Shown: positions 12,250-23,883 of the stretch, piece after piece | How positions within the stretch are numbered: position 1 is the first letter of the stretch | How the letters are laid out: the number at the start of each line of letters is the position of its first letter | Assembly (NCBI GenBank): GCA_002105175.1 | Contig: MCGE01000052.1 | Span: 62,001-126,000, forward strand | Direction of reading: 5' to 3' | From: Absidia repens | Taxonomy: Eukaryota; Mucoromycota; Mucoromycetes; Mucorales; Cunninghamellaceae | DNA length: 64,000 bases | Translations under genes and position numbers: made by a program | Notes under the pieces: generated by a model | What the model saw: only the letters and a program-made list of their open reading frames with translations | Database searches by the model: none | Told to the model about the DNA's origin: nothing

Positions 12250-12530
12250 GATAGTAGCTAATGGGGCATTTTTATTGAAGAATATAGAAGGGCCAATTAT
12301 TGATGTTCCCGAACTCTAGGTCCAAAATGAAAGAGGTCCCCATGCATGTTGTAATATCTAAAGCTAATTTTTTTTTTCAAGCTAGTCCAGACACTAGTCC
12401 AAGTTCACGTAAACCTCGAAGTGGAGAGATGATGAAGAAAAAGAATTGTGTATAAAATAATGGAGGTTCACGTGAGCGGTATTTGAATCATTTCCGTCGT
12501 CCCATTTCTATCACCCTTCAATGTACTGTA
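12250..12530 (-). repeat. SINE-like dispersed repeat, copy 4
   Basis: Carries GTCCAAAATGAAAGAGGTCC, CCCCATGCATGTTG and, at the right end, TCACGTGAGCGG followed by ATTTGAATCA (12481-12490). The last two blocks are shared with copy 5 and read as a pol III B-box on the minus strand. Confidence 0.65.
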
Positions 12531-12759
12531 CAATTTGGCTCAGTATTGTAGAATAGCTTGGCCTTCTTGATTAGGCTACACACAATAATTACCCTATTCC
12601 AAGTAAATAAATATTAATAATATGGCACAGTGTATCTAAAATAACGAGCTCCTCACCCTCCACTACAACTAAGTCTTTTTCAGTGTTCAACTTTTTTTTT
12701 TTTTTTTTTTTGGCAGACAACTTCCAAAAAAGAAAAGACCAACCATCCCCCAAATCCGC

Positions 12760-13015
12760 GGATTTCCGTTTTCAGGTAATAGCCAACGCCTTTCAGCGTC
12801 TGTCACTAACGACGGCTTTCAGCTTCCATCATAACCAGCACATTTTCAGCGTCCACGGATTTCCTTTAGCGCTCGCTAAAAGCCAACACGTTTCAGTGTT
12901 CACCGTGATTGCCAGCATTCAACATCTTTTAGCATCCATCATAGTCAACGACTTTCAGCGTCAGCCGTATTAGACATTTTTTCAATAATCACTATAGTCA
13001 AGACCTTCCAGTCTC
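12760..13015. repeat. Degenerate tandem repeat (about 25-35 nt unit)
   Basis: At least eight variants of a unit built on TTTCAGCGTC plus a spacer such as CATCATAACCAGCA or GCCAACG occur in succession (for example near 12795, 12820, 12847, 12889, 12952). Units are diverged and spacing varies, so this is an old minisatellite-like array. No coding role is supported. Confidence 0.6.
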
Positions 13016-13202
13016 CAATTTTTTTTTTTTTTTTTGTGGAAATTGCGGATAAATATTTCTGAGTGGTTAAGTGCAGTTGCAAACGTTACTTTCATGATTT
13101 GTCGGCGAAACAAATAAGTATCGGTGTTACAATAAAGAACGATCTCTGAAAACAAACAAACAGACAATTGGCAACAGCTTTGGTGCTTCTAGCTAAGTAA
13201 AA

Positions 13203-14149
13203 ATGATCAAAAACCCTATTGTTTGGATAGACTGCGAAGTAAGCAAAATAATAATTGTTCCTCCTGGTTACCATATAAAGTAATATATGTACAATTTTAC
13301 TCGAGAACATAGATGACAGGCTTGGATCTTGAGACAGACCACCTTATTGAAATAGCGGTACTGATCACTGATGGTGATCTCAATATCATAGCTGAGGTAC
13401 AGATTTTCACTTCACCACCTTATATCATGTTGTTACAAGTCACTAAGTATAGTATTTTAGGGTCCTGACTTGATTATTCATCAGTCAGAAACCGTCATGG
13501 ACACGATGAACGGTATGATAAAATAATGAAGGTGAGGATTCATTTTTCTGTCCAATTCATTTCAATATGCTTCGTTTATTCATATTAGCCTGGTGTATAG
13601 AACAACATGGGAAGGTAAAATATTCTATTGAAAACCCCAGACAACAAAACTAAGTTTCTTTTAAACAGAGTGGTCTGACACAGGCTGTCTTGGAATCCTC
13701 TATTACCACAAAAGAAGCCGAACAAAAAGTATTAGAATTTATCAAACATCACCTTCCTGATATGAAAGGAAGTATTCCCTTGGCTGGTAACTCTGTTCAT
13801 GCCGACAAGCGTTTTCTTGAAAAAGAAATGCCACTTATCGTCGATTATCTGCATTACCGTATTATTGGTACCCTCAAATAAGGAAAACCATCCAAATCAA
13901 TTAATCCTGAACTAATGAATTCCATTTTTAGATGTCAGTACAATTAAGGAGCTGGCTAAACGATGGTACATAAAAGGAACCGAATAACAATGAGGTATCT
14001 CTAAAGGCTAATGCCTTTTTCTTTTTAGGTATCCTGCTGTGGCGAACGGTTTGACCAAAAAAAATGAGCACCGCGCTTTGGACGATATCAAGGAGAGTAT
14101 TGAAGAATTAAAATACTATCGAGAACATGTATTTGTGGAACAGCGTTAG
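13203..14149 (+). CDS. REX2/REXO2/orn homologue: Oligoribonuclease (DEDDh 3'-5' exonuclease)
   Basis: Seven exons (13203-13238, 13313-13396, 13461-13512, 13589-13614, 13669-13867, 13932-13965, 14029-14149) give 183 residues, the size of Orn/REXO2. Active-site motifs are all visible: WIDCEMTGLD (Exo I), [10 protein letters not shown] (Exo II) and the [11 protein letters not shown] block (Exo III) with its Asp and His. The enzyme degrades very short RNA to mononucleotides; fungal and animal forms act in mitochondria and cytosol. The protein starts directly with [12 protein letters not shown], so no targeting peptide is visible. Exons of 26 and 34 nt are unusually short. Confidence 0.95.
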
Positions 14150-14528
14150 CGATATTGTGCACTACACTATTTATATAGCTGTTGAGGATTATTTATTTAT
14201 CATCGCGATTAAAACATTCAATAAAATGTTAATAGCATCAGTGACATCTTTCAACGCGCTTGTCTTTCTTGGAGAAAAACATAAATTTTGCTTAGGGTGA
14301 GTGGAAGATCGCATAAAAGTGATATATACCACCAAATTCGCCTTTTTTATTTCATTTACATGGATATTAAATTAGTACTATATAGGATAATTGAAGGTAA
14401 GTTGCGTTTCTCTCAACTGAAATTCATCATTCGTTATCTTGACTCTAATCAGAAGTATTCGAGCTTTCTTCCAATGCCTAAACAGGAAATGAAAAGCATT
14501 AAAAAAATAATATGTTTGCGGTTATCAG

Positions 14529-15240
14529 TTATGTAGCACTTGCCAGCATTTCTCGTTGATGTAAAAACCAGGTCGGCAAGTCCTTCGGTAAGGTGACTAG
14601 ATCCAAGTCAAATAATTCAATGAATTGTTCATTCACATATCTTGCTTTGCTTCCTGCAAATGATCGATACTAAAATAATGGTAACAAAGAACTGAATATT
14701 GCTTTTAATTTTCATTCCCAGTCATTCTCACACTTTCATACCTCGGTAACTATGGAGCTAAAGTTCCAGCACTCTAGTTTTCTCAAGCAGCCCACCAGAG
14801 TCCCAGTCTCATGAATACCAGAAGTACACATAATAAGTACTGGATGAGTTTTGACATTCAAGATCAACTCTAAGCCTTCCTTGATCAACTCCTCTGATAC
14901 TGGACGCCAAGTTGAAGGTTGTGTTGGTTTCCAAGTAGCCATACCTAGGTGAACCTTTTTTTTTTCAAAAAACAAAACAAAAATAACTCAGTAAATACGT
15001 ACTGTTATCTTCGGTTGGCACTTTAGTCCTTACTAACTGTATTCCTCCTTCTTCTATCAAGTTGGTTGTAACACGATTTGGCAGTTCTGGGGATAACATG
15101 ACCACCGTTTGAAACCCGAACTGTTTAATAAAAGGAAAATGAACAGGTTGGAGCATTTCAGAGCGAAATATACCTGGCTCCACCATCCCAAACTGTTCAG
15201 GAGGGTTAAGCAAACTAGACGATAACTTGCTTGAATTCAT
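14529..15240 (-). CDS. Siw14/Oca family tyrosine-phosphatase-like protein, catalytic Arg replaced
   Basis: Three exons (15240-15003, 14944-14742, 14669-14529) encode 193 residues. The N-terminal PPEQFGMVEPGIFRSEMLQP block and the later GCLRKLECWNFSSIVTE-YRSF block identify the Siw14/Oca plant-and-fungi atypical dual-specificity phosphatase family. The expected CX5R loop reads CTSGIHETG (Cys119 to Glu125): Cys is kept but Arg is Glu, so normal phosphoryl chemistry is unlikely. Some yeast Oca proteins are thought to be inactive members of a hetero-complex, and this may be their counterpart. An in-frame codon at 15276 is an alternative start; 15240 fits the family better. Confidence 0.85.
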
Positions 15241-15528
15241 TTTCTTTGTGTATTTTTCAGGAAGGACTGGACCCACAGGATTTGTAACGGCGAGCAGGTC
15301 CCCAAATCGGAGCTATTTTTTTTTTTTTTATGTATAAAATAGAGCTAGATTTTGACTGTGTTCCATCACCAACAAAAATTAGTGAGTCTGGATTGGCCGG
15401 TATCAATGGTAGGGTTATCGTTAAAGCGAATATGGTGTAGTACAGTACGTTGCTATTCATATGTCATAAATAGTACATAGGAAAAAGAAAAATACCAGGG
15501 GCCCAAACCCTTTCCATCATAGCCGGCA

Positions 15529-15565
<37 letters not shown>

Positions 15566-15842
15566 AGCGTGTAGAGTATATAGTTTTTAGTGAATTATTT
15601 AAAAAGAAGATAACAAAATAAAAATATATGGAGACAAAGACAACAACCCTTTAACGTATTTCAAAAGGAACACGCATTCTTAGAAAAATAAGCTGCACAT
15701 TATACTACTATAGTTATGCTAACTACAACATATCGATTCTACTACTTTATAAGAAAATCATTTTTATTGATAGCAATATTCAAAAAAGGAAAAAAAAAAG
15801 CCAAAGAGGAATACAAAATATTTATTTTTATGTGCGACCGTG
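15241..15842. other. Gene-free interval with a 33-nt poly-T tract
   Basis: Lies upstream of the Oca-like gene and downstream of Dsc4. It contains a run of 33 T (15531-15563). A 67-codon open frame at 15257-15460 begins with a hydrophobic stretch but runs into homopolymer sequence and is not accepted. Confidence 0.5.
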
Positions 15843-16669
15843 TTATGCATGTAATTCCATAGTGTTCTCTTCGTTGACTTGACTGTAGTGGTGACGACGA
15901 GTATTAAATAACTGAGATACTTGAGAGGAAGATAACCCCATGACGACATCATTGTGATAGAATACATCATTTGAATCAGCAGCGGCAGATTGTGTGGTGT
16001 TATAATCTTGTCCTGAATGGCTGGTTGTGCTTGCTTCTCTAGTTGGAGTAGTAGAGACATCAGAGACATCTTGTTGTGACTGTTGATTCGTGTCGGTAAG
16101 AGAAGAAGAAAGAGCCTGTGATATTTGGAACATAGCGCCGTTGACACTATGTATAGAAAGTTGTTGCGCTATATAGAGTCGAAGTAGCTGACATAGAAGT
16201 ATAAAAGTGTCTAATAAACAAAGTCGCATGATATTGGGTGGGTATTCTAAACAATAATAGCAAAAGAAAGCGTAAGCACAGCAACCGGAGTCGTTTACCT
16301 CATCCTTTTTTTTCGCTATTACCACTGCCAATAAAGTCAATAATGATACCAGATTGGCCAAAGACGGAGACGAGATGAATGCATGTGCTTAAGAAAAATA
16401 CAAAGATGACAATTATAAAGGGAACATGCAGTACGCGATAAAACATAGTGGCGGAGAGCAGATGCTATTTTGTTTTTAAAAGGTACAATGAGTTTCTGTA
16501 TTTCGTAAGCCGAGGTAGGTGCGAGTAGTTTTACCATTTGTAAAAAAAGCCGGAAAAACAACAGCAGAAACGAAGCGTCTAGAAAATAGAGGTATGCAAT
16601 ATGGCAATACAACAGGTAGTCTAATGACTGTAAAATATCTCTTTTTCCACGACGTTCATCGTTGCTCAT
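15843..16669 (-). CDS. dsc4 homologue: Dsc E3 ligase complex subunit 4-like membrane protein (DUF1746)
   Basis: Three exons (16669-16535, 16464-16323, 16246-15843) give 226 residues. The DUF1746 pattern is clear: SLDYLLYCHIAYLYFLDASF, then a hydrophobic segment (VPFIIVIFVFFLSTCIHLV), then GQSGIIIDFIG joined by splicing to EYPPNIMRLCLLDTFILLCQ. In fission yeast Dsc4 belongs to the Golgi Dsc ubiquitin ligase that cleaves SREBP and removes orphan membrane proteins. The remainder (from about residue 120) is Ser/Thr/Gln-rich and poorly ordered. Both introns must be removed to recover the domain; unspliced frames obscure it. Confidence 0.8.
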
Positions 16670-16766
16670 TGGTAAAAGGAAGTTTTATAAAGGAAGCGAT
16701 AACCGGTACGAGTAAAATAAAACCGCTCAGCGGAAAATAAAATAGGAAGTTCATTTATTCAGCAAA

Positions 16767-18924
16767 CTAAACACTTAAAGAGTTTATGGTCAGCCCGCAT
16801 ACATCAAATGGCTTCTCCAAGTCTTTCAAAAATGATACCCTTATGGTATGAATTTTTTCCAAATGCTGATTATCATAAATCGGATCTTTCTTAAAGTTGT
16901 TGTTTTCATCAGCAATATCCATGTTATCTGATGAACAATTCAGATCAAAACTGATATCAGTAGCAACGGGATTATTTGAAGTAGAATAATGCACAACCTT
17001 ACAAGGAGTCCAATCGTTTTCATTTCGTAAGATGGAAATCTTAAACAGTTCATCAATTGGGTCGTCTGGAAGAGAAGTAAAAGTGGTTGTGGATATGACA
17101 AGTCGTGAAGGCATACCGTTACCAAGAGTGATTAAGCCGAAATAATCATTTGTTCGGGGATCTAATGAAGGCAATTATTATTTGTATTCACAGGAGAATG
17201 TACTACAGCCTGGAGACTATACTTACTTGGTTTAATCATCCAACAAGTATCATTTCGTTGATCAACCGCATTATGATAGCCATGAAGTACCCAATAATCA
17301 TTGCTTGGCAAATCCAAATGCTCATCTAATGCTTGATCCCAATCTTTTGGATTGGTGTACTTTGCTTTATCGAATATTGGAACCATACCAAGTTGTTCTG
17401 AGGAAACTGGATCAATGTTAGTAATGAATAAGCAGCGATCATTTGCACAGGAAGATCTAAAAATTTAACAGTTAAAATATTCAGTTATGGACGTTATCGA
17501 GATCATATTATGTGGCTCTTGAATTGCATACCGAGTGTCACGTTGATGTATAGGTGGCATTTCTTCACTGCGTTCGACATAGTCTTTCGGGTTTGGTGTT
17601 AAATCATTTTGTAAAGTACGGTGTAATCTTCGAGCAGCGTCATATATCATTCGCCTCGTGTCACCAACATGAGGATTAGGGTCCAACAAAAAAGAAGATA
17701 AATCCATATCTTCAATTTTGGCCCCCGTACTTGACACGCTGATGGGAAGAGAGGTTTTTAAAGGATTATCAAGAAGCCATGGGTATTGGTTGGACCAAAT
17801 AGAGAAGTATGCATCTGCTTCATAAAGTCGATCTTTTCCCAACCCAGATTTGCCTAGTTGTGTCAAGAAATGTTGAACTTTCCACCTAGGAACAATAGCT
17901 CCAAATGCCAAGTCGATATAGCCAGAGTGCATTTTCAATTCTAATGTAACAAAATAAAACATTTAGCATAATGATTTCCTAATACTTGTGGTACGATCAA
18001 TCTACCTCGATTGTGGAACCTCCAGCGATAATGATCAATGAATCGAGATGATTGGACATTGCCATGGATTAAAGACGGATATCGTAAGAAATTGACATAG
18101 AGCGTGTCCCAGTAGTAAGAGGTTGAGGTTTGTGTTGATACTATGTTCTGATCAGCATCATCAAATATATCATCATCTTGAAAATAGCAATATTCATAAG
18201 AAGCCATCGAAGCACATAACGTGTATCTTGATAAACTATTTAATCGGTCATTCTTAGATACGTTGATAATTTGCATTTTTACACTGTCAATATCAGGTAT
18301 CGTAAACATGTCCTATAATATCAGAAAGTCAATAAATATAAATATCATAATAAACAAGTTAGCAATAACTACCTTGTTTAGAGGGCTGGACGAGTCAGTG
18401 TTATAAATAAAGATTTCCTTAAAGAAAGGATAATTCAATATTTGATGCACAAGATGTTCAATGGCACCAGATCGAGAGGATTTTCTCAATATAATCACAG
18501 TCAGCGGCTTTATCAGACTATCTTCTTCATCTTGATAATTGGGGGCAGCAAACATATCCTTTGTGAATATACTCCCCATGGGTTCTGGTCCTTGGTGTGG
18601 AGATGAAGATAAAGTGGCCTGGATCTCTTGTAGGTGATAATCTGGATCGTCAGGTAAATAGTCCATGTCCAGGTCATTCATTTGGCCGTTATATCCAACA
18701 TCACCCCCTGGCTGATGAGAAGAGTCAGATGTGGGTAAAATATCAAGGTAAATAAAGCAGATACATAGAGTACAAGCAAATATGACTGCTCTTCGATGAG
18801 TTGATAACCAAGTTAAGAGCAAGAGCATTCTTTCGGTAACATCAACCGGTGTGTTGAACTTCAGTTTATCACGAAAGGATGATGATGAAGGAGTAGGAGG
18901 TATGTGGTGACGACTGAAGTCCAT
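16767..18924 (-). CDS. Golgi type II membrane protein, glycosyltransferase-like
   Basis: Five exons (18924-18373, 18312-18006, 17940-17532, 17456-17227, 17161-16767) give 630 residues. A single signal-anchor (AVIFACTLCICFIYLDIL, near residues 45-62) precedes a Ser/Asp-rich stem and a lumenal region. That region has features of a GT-A fold: an opening beta strand PLTVIIL, FFKEIFIYN, and a DxD-like motif FQDDDIF (about residues 228-234), followed by HGNVQSSRF and a basic DHYRWRFHNR. The organisation recalls GT64 (exostosin-like) enzymes but I do not recognise the family firmly. The C-terminal 130 residues look like a beta-sandwich. An upstream in-frame GTG at 18975 is not needed; ATG at 18924 is used. 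Confidence 0.6.
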
Positions 18925-19127
18925 AGAAAGGGAAGAAGACCAGCTCGTAAAATCAAAACACCGCACGCTGCTCACTCATCGTGCACGGATTTCGAAAGGC
19001 GACAATGAGTGTTTGGAGCTCGACTGTAACACACAAATGATCACACATATGATACTGTATACTTTATTCAGGTTGAATAAGCTAAAATAAATAAAAGCTA
19101 AGACTTTGGTAGATATCCTTTTCATTG

Positions 19128-20022
19128 CTATGGTTGCGGTTGAGTTTCTTCCAAGTCACTGAATATCCTTGCTCTCGCTTCTTCGTAAGCCAATTTTCTT
19201 TCTTCAAAAGTCATCCCCTTTTTTCGTTCCTCTATAGATAGTCCTTGATTGTTATTTCGATGATGCCTTCGATGGTTATGATGTGAAGATAACGGTGCTC
19301 TTTTCATTATTTTAAAGGTTGATTGTTGTTCAAGTCCCTCTTCTGGTGAGCTAACAAGTTCCATAAAACTAGTCGAGGGCCTAAAAAAATAATAATTCAG
19401 TAATGATTTTCAATTTTTTTTTTGAAGTAATAATTTAATTACATGCAAATGGATTTCACTTACACTTTCGAAAGCGGATTCTTGCAGAGGAAAATTGACT
19501 GTCGAAGAGGATCAAAAAAATGGCTGAGATGAAAATAAGGGCTACTTTATGAACCATCAAACGTTGATAAGAGTTCATCTGAGGCAAATCTAGGCGATAC
19601 ATTCTAAAAATAGATAGTTCTCATTAGTAAATACAAAAAGAATTCCAAGACACACTAACTCACTGGTAATTCCGTATGAATTGTGTCAAGTCTTGTTCAA
19701 GTTTTAGAAGAAACATCCTCTCAGATGGTTTACTCAACAAGTTCATAATAAATTCATCCAGCTCCACCTCCTTGCTATTTTTGTCGTCTTCCTCGTCCTT
19801 GTCTTCATCACCGTTGCCAGGAAGAGATCCAAATATTTCTGTGCCTATCAAAGGCTGTGTAGACAATATATTGGACTTTTGAGCTTGATCTTGTCTTTTT
19901 AATATGAAAGGTGAACTATTGATATTTCCAGTTGAAGGTGCTATACCGGCTGGTGAGACGGTTGAGGTATATGACAAGTTAGATTCTTGTTGCTTTTGTT
20001 GCTCTAGATGCTGCTGATTCAT
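19128..20022 (-). CDS. R3H-SUZ RNA-binding protein, with an apparent one-base frameshift
   Basis: Three exons (20022-19664, 19603-19464, 19380-19128), about 250 residues if read through. After a Gln/Ser-rich N-terminus and an acidic run (GDEDKDEEDDKN) comes an R3H domain: FIMNLLSKPSERMFLLKLEQ, then LPQMNSYQRLMVHKVA, then HLSHFFDPLRQSIFLCKN. The last exon begins PSTSFMELVSSPEEG and ends ERKKGMTFEERKLAYEEARA, a SUZ domain. R3H-SUZ proteins bind RNA. Exon 2 is one base short: the frame through HKVA does not continue into HLSHFFDP, although both halves and the splice phases on each side fit. The gap lies near 19531-19545. Confidence 0.75.
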
Positions 20023-21440
20023 ATTGATATTTTCTTAAAAGCTGAATGAATGTTTTATCCAAACGGCAGAAGAGTAAAATGGAATAAAGATAAGTGTTGG
20101 ATTTGACGTTGACGTTAGTAAAGACAAACAGCAGGCGGTAGATAGAGGTTGTTTTCAAGTTTTTTTTTCTTCTCTTTCCACATACAACAACTAGTCACAT
20201 ATCTCCGATTGCTCGAAAAATAAAACTCCTGACGTAACAAAATTTACGTCTGATATAATTATTGACCAGTTATTTTTATTGCCAATTATTACCGTACCAT
20301 GACATACACATGAATCAACTTCAAGTTAAGCAATAATTATTGTATATAACGACAAAACATTACAGAAAGGCCTCCAGAAACTGGGAACTTTTTTTTTTTT
20401 TTTTTGCGGTTGGTTTTGATGCTTGAGTCACTTCTGTATCTAAAAAGAAGATGAGCTAAATCTAGAGGACATGATATTTGCTTATTCCTCTACGTTGATT
20501 CCTTTATTGCATCTGAGCAGCCAAATGCTACTTTTTTTTTTTTTTGTATTGAATGCTACCTATAGCATGTATAGTATGCCTTCCAAAAAAAAATTCTATT
20601 TTTTTTTTTGTTAGCAAGCGATCACAAAACACAGAAATAAATCACGTGACCTACTGTGATTGATCATTTGATTTTCAAAATTTCCGAAAAAAATTTTTCT
20701 TTTTATTACAATAAAATGTTTTGTTAATATATATAAATGATAAAAAATAAGCAAATAAGGTGTTATAGTCTGCATTAGACGACATTGTTTTGCAACAGTT
20801 ATTTCCATTTTAGGAATAGGTGTTACACGACCGTTGTCCTGAAATAGTAAATGCAATTTATGACATTACTATATAGCGTAATTTTTAATTCATATTTACC
20901 CGATTAGGTGGCCACTGAAGTGTAACAAAGTTTATAAAAGGAAATAACTGATAAAACTTACACATTTATATCTGGAATTTTTTATGTTTTGCTTTCCATT
21001 TTTTTGTTAACTTAATAAAAAAATCAAGTCAGGTGACCACTGTCTATTTTTTGGTATTTACGTGATTTTTTAAAAATAAAAAAAATTGTTGACAAGGTTT
21101 TGGAAAATGAAACCCGCCACAATGATCGATGACCTGCGCAGGAATCACGTGATCTCTCGCAGGTAACTCAAATAAGTAGTGCAGCAAATTTTTTTTTTTT
21201 ACAATTTTTTTCCTCGGCTGAGTTTCAATGCCAATACAAACAAAACAATAAAAAAAAAACAATCCACTGAGTCTCAATTATGTCTTCCGGAATTTGAACA
21301 CGTTAAAGCAGTCATATGAATATTGATAGTGTGCTCCATTCGTGGCTTGAAACCACCGACCCTCAACCCGTCTTCTTTTACTATCGGCAACAGACTTGCC
21401 TTAAATTTAACATACTTGGTGTTGATCGAGTTGTCTTTGC
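20023..21440. other. Gene-free interval between divergent R3H-SUZ and Ima1 genes
   Basis: About 1.4 kb of AT-rich DNA with several poly-T runs (20391-20405, 20532-20545, 21190-21200). Small minus-strand open frames at 20611-20856 and 21044-21277 lack domain signals and consist largely of homopolymer codons. The interval should hold both promoters; no specific site is recognised. Confidence 0.5.
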
Positions 21441-23490
21441 ATGTCTGAATATCTCACGAAACAGTCGCCTAGCTGGCGAAACTGGGTTTTGAGTAAACTT
21501 GGCTGGACCGATTTACCTACTCCTGTTACTTGTTGGTATTGCAATCAAAAGATGTATTTGCTTCCTGGCAGTAGGCATACGGAGCGTCTATGGTACTGCA
21601 ATTTATGTGAAAACACCAATGCCATTGATGAAGTAATAAATTACGAAAAAATGAACCACCTACCATCACATTTGTTGTATTTAATTTTTCTTTTGATTTT
21701 GGATTAGTTTGGTGATATCATGGATGCCCCGCCATTACCGGAAACTGGTATTTATTCTGGCTATGGTAAATAAATTCAGTTAATGGGAAAGTATAAATGT
21801 ATCTTTATAAACTAACTGTAATCAATCAATATCGTTATTAGGTTCCTCACTGGCGCAGCGGAGAAAGGATGATCAATCGATGGCGTTGGCTAAACCGTCT
21901 TCCGATCGGACGCTTTGCCATGGCTGTCAAAGAAATCAAACACTTATTTATCAAATCATGAGCGATTATATTCGTGATGAAAGTGTAAGTTGGAGAAAGT
22001 AAATAGTTGGAGGGAGGACATTTCGCTGAATGTAAATTGATTGGCTTATTTAATACTCTAGGATCCCGATTATGATTACTATGTGAAAACAGCAGACGAA
22101 TATCAACAATCACTACATAACAAATATCCTTTATGCGATGTGTGCCAGGAAAAAATTCAAGTCATTGTGGCGGAACAAAGGGGCAGCTTCCGTCGCCGCA
22201 GGATCAATGAACAAAGACAACGCTCTCTGCAATCGAAAACGCCAACTCGACTTACGTCTTTACAGTATCAACTGCATGGTTCCCTTTGGTTTACTTTACA
22301 TGGCTCTGTTTTAATTTTGTGCATTTTTGGTAAGTGCAGAAGAACCGAGTTGCTACAGCATGATGGAGGTCTAATGGCACCTGCTTTAATTTTCTACTAG
22401 TTATCTATTATCCACCGCAACCATTGGAGACCGATATGACAATAGGTTTTCGTATCAGCAAATGGATCGCACAAGCTGGTGATGCTATCTCTACTGTCAT
22501 GTCTCATAGAATGGATGACGATCAGCACACTGTCATATCATTGATGTCGCCTTCCTCCAGTCAGCCTTCGTACCTGCGTATTGTATTTGATGCCATGGTA
22601 ACTGCTCTTTGGTACATTAAGAGTGACTTTCAGAACATGATTCTCTTTATTGGTGATGCTAGCTACGCCCTTTTCACCCTTGTTGCTTTCACATTGCTAC
22701 CATCGACATACACAGCAGCACGAGAGACGCCGTTGCCAGAAGAACACCCCTATTCCTGGAACGTGAAAAACATGGGCGTTATTTGCTATCTACTCTTCTA
22801 CACTCTTTCGATCTATTTTATGAATTGGCATACCCGTGCTTCGAGAACGTTCTTGGAACTATCAAAACCTCGGCATTTGAAAACTTATATAGTTAGTATA
22901 TAGAAAACAAAAGACAGTAAGTATAGTCGTGATATTGACTAACATTTTACTTCGCCTATTAGTCAGTGCAACGATTTCTTTACTGTTATCGGTTTGCTTT
23001 CCTTTACTCATTGGCCTTTATGACCACCTCGAGAAAGACAAGTCTATGGTCAGGTTTTGCCTGCAGCTATATTATGGTAATGCTGGGAGAACAACAATTG
23101 AATATGGATATACTCAGACGAGATTATTATTATTGGTGATTTTAGTTACTCCTCTGGTCCGTTCTCAATGTTCAGCTTAAGAAATCAAGATCAAGCGAGT
23201 GGCCAGAAAGAATTGTCGGCAAAAGCGAAAAAGCTCAGCAGCCGCATTCTGAACCTGCACAGTCTGGTCGATTACCACATTTATCACCTATAATGTCTTC
23301 AAAGTCCAAACTACCACCGTCATCATCACCAAGGTCAGCAAAATCTCAGCAACAGTATCGAGAATTGAAAGAACAACCAAGGCCTGCTTGGTATCACCCT
23401 CGAAACTTCATATTCAAGCACCACCATTTGGATTCTCGGGATGCTGAAGTAGATGGACTGACTGCCGAACTAGGAAAAATTAGTGTTTAG
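21441..23490 (+). CDS. ima1 homologue: Ima1/Samp1-type inner nuclear membrane protein
   Basis: Seven exons (21441-21632, 21708-21765, 21842-21984, 22062-22329, 22401-22891, 22963-23076, 23146-23490) give 536 residues. The Ima1 N-terminal domain is clear, with paired zinc-binding cysteines: CWYCNQ, WYCNLC, CHGCQRNQ and CDVCQ, plus DESDPDYDYYVKTADEYQQS. Several membrane segments follow (for example LWFTLHGSVLILCIF and YALFTLVAFTLL). Homologues (S. pombe Ima1, human TMEM201) reside in the inner nuclear membrane and link chromatin or LINC complexes to the envelope. The last exon is a basic, Ser/Pro-rich nucleoplasmic-type tail. Confidence 0.9.
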
Positions 23491-23883
23491 CTGCACACTA
23501 CATACATTAGTTACTTGCATATTATTTTTCATACCAAGGTGGTATACCGCAGCTACCATCGAACTTTTTTTTAGCGTAGAAAATTCTAATATTAGTTTTA
23601 CAATCATGCTACATAATAAATATATAAACTGTATCGTGTATGTTTGTTTATTTTGTTTTGGTTCAAAAAGGAGGGTCCAGTGTCTATCTAAACAAGGACA
23701 AACAGAAACATTAATTGGACTCATCATTTTATTTTATCATATTATTATCGTATGGGAAGGGAAGGCTTATTTGAAAAGAACTATCGGCATTACTTCTCGA
23801 AATGAAAGACCGCCTGTGGTTGCTGACAGTCTAAAAAAAATTCTTTTCTCAGGTTGCCTCAATTTATTCGGTCAAGAGGTCTC
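23491..23883. other. Interval between Ima1 and SAAL1-like genes
   Basis: Contains the 3' flank of Ima1 and the promoter side of the next gene. Open frames here contain stops in the SAAL1 frame (in-frame TGA shortly before 23854). A further 5' exon of the SAAL1-like gene could lie here but none is convincing. Confidence 0.4.

Larger units (their letters stand above)
10872..13202. other. Gene-free repeat island
   Basis: No gene is supported between PRA1 and the oligoribonuclease. 10872-11630 is plain AT-rich sequence; 11640-12530 is the composite SINE/module B repeat; 12760-13015 is a degenerate tandem repeat; a poly-T run at 12691-12710 and another at 13020-13035 flank the latter. Confidence 0.6.

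Noticed and set aside
15257..15460. 67-codon minus-strand frame starting with a signal-peptide-like hydrophobic stretch
   Set aside because: Ends in poly-Lys from a T homopolymer, has no partner exon or domain, and lies in the upstream flank of the Oca-like gene.
18925..18975. N-terminal extension of the glycosyltransferase-like gene
   Set aside because: The codon at 18975 is GTG, not ATG; the first in-frame ATG is at 18924 and leaves a complete signal-anchor protein.
20611..21277. Two minus-strand frames of about 80 codons between R3H-SUZ and Ima1
   Set aside because: Rich in Phe/Lys codons from poly-T/A tracts, no splice partners, no recognisable motifs.
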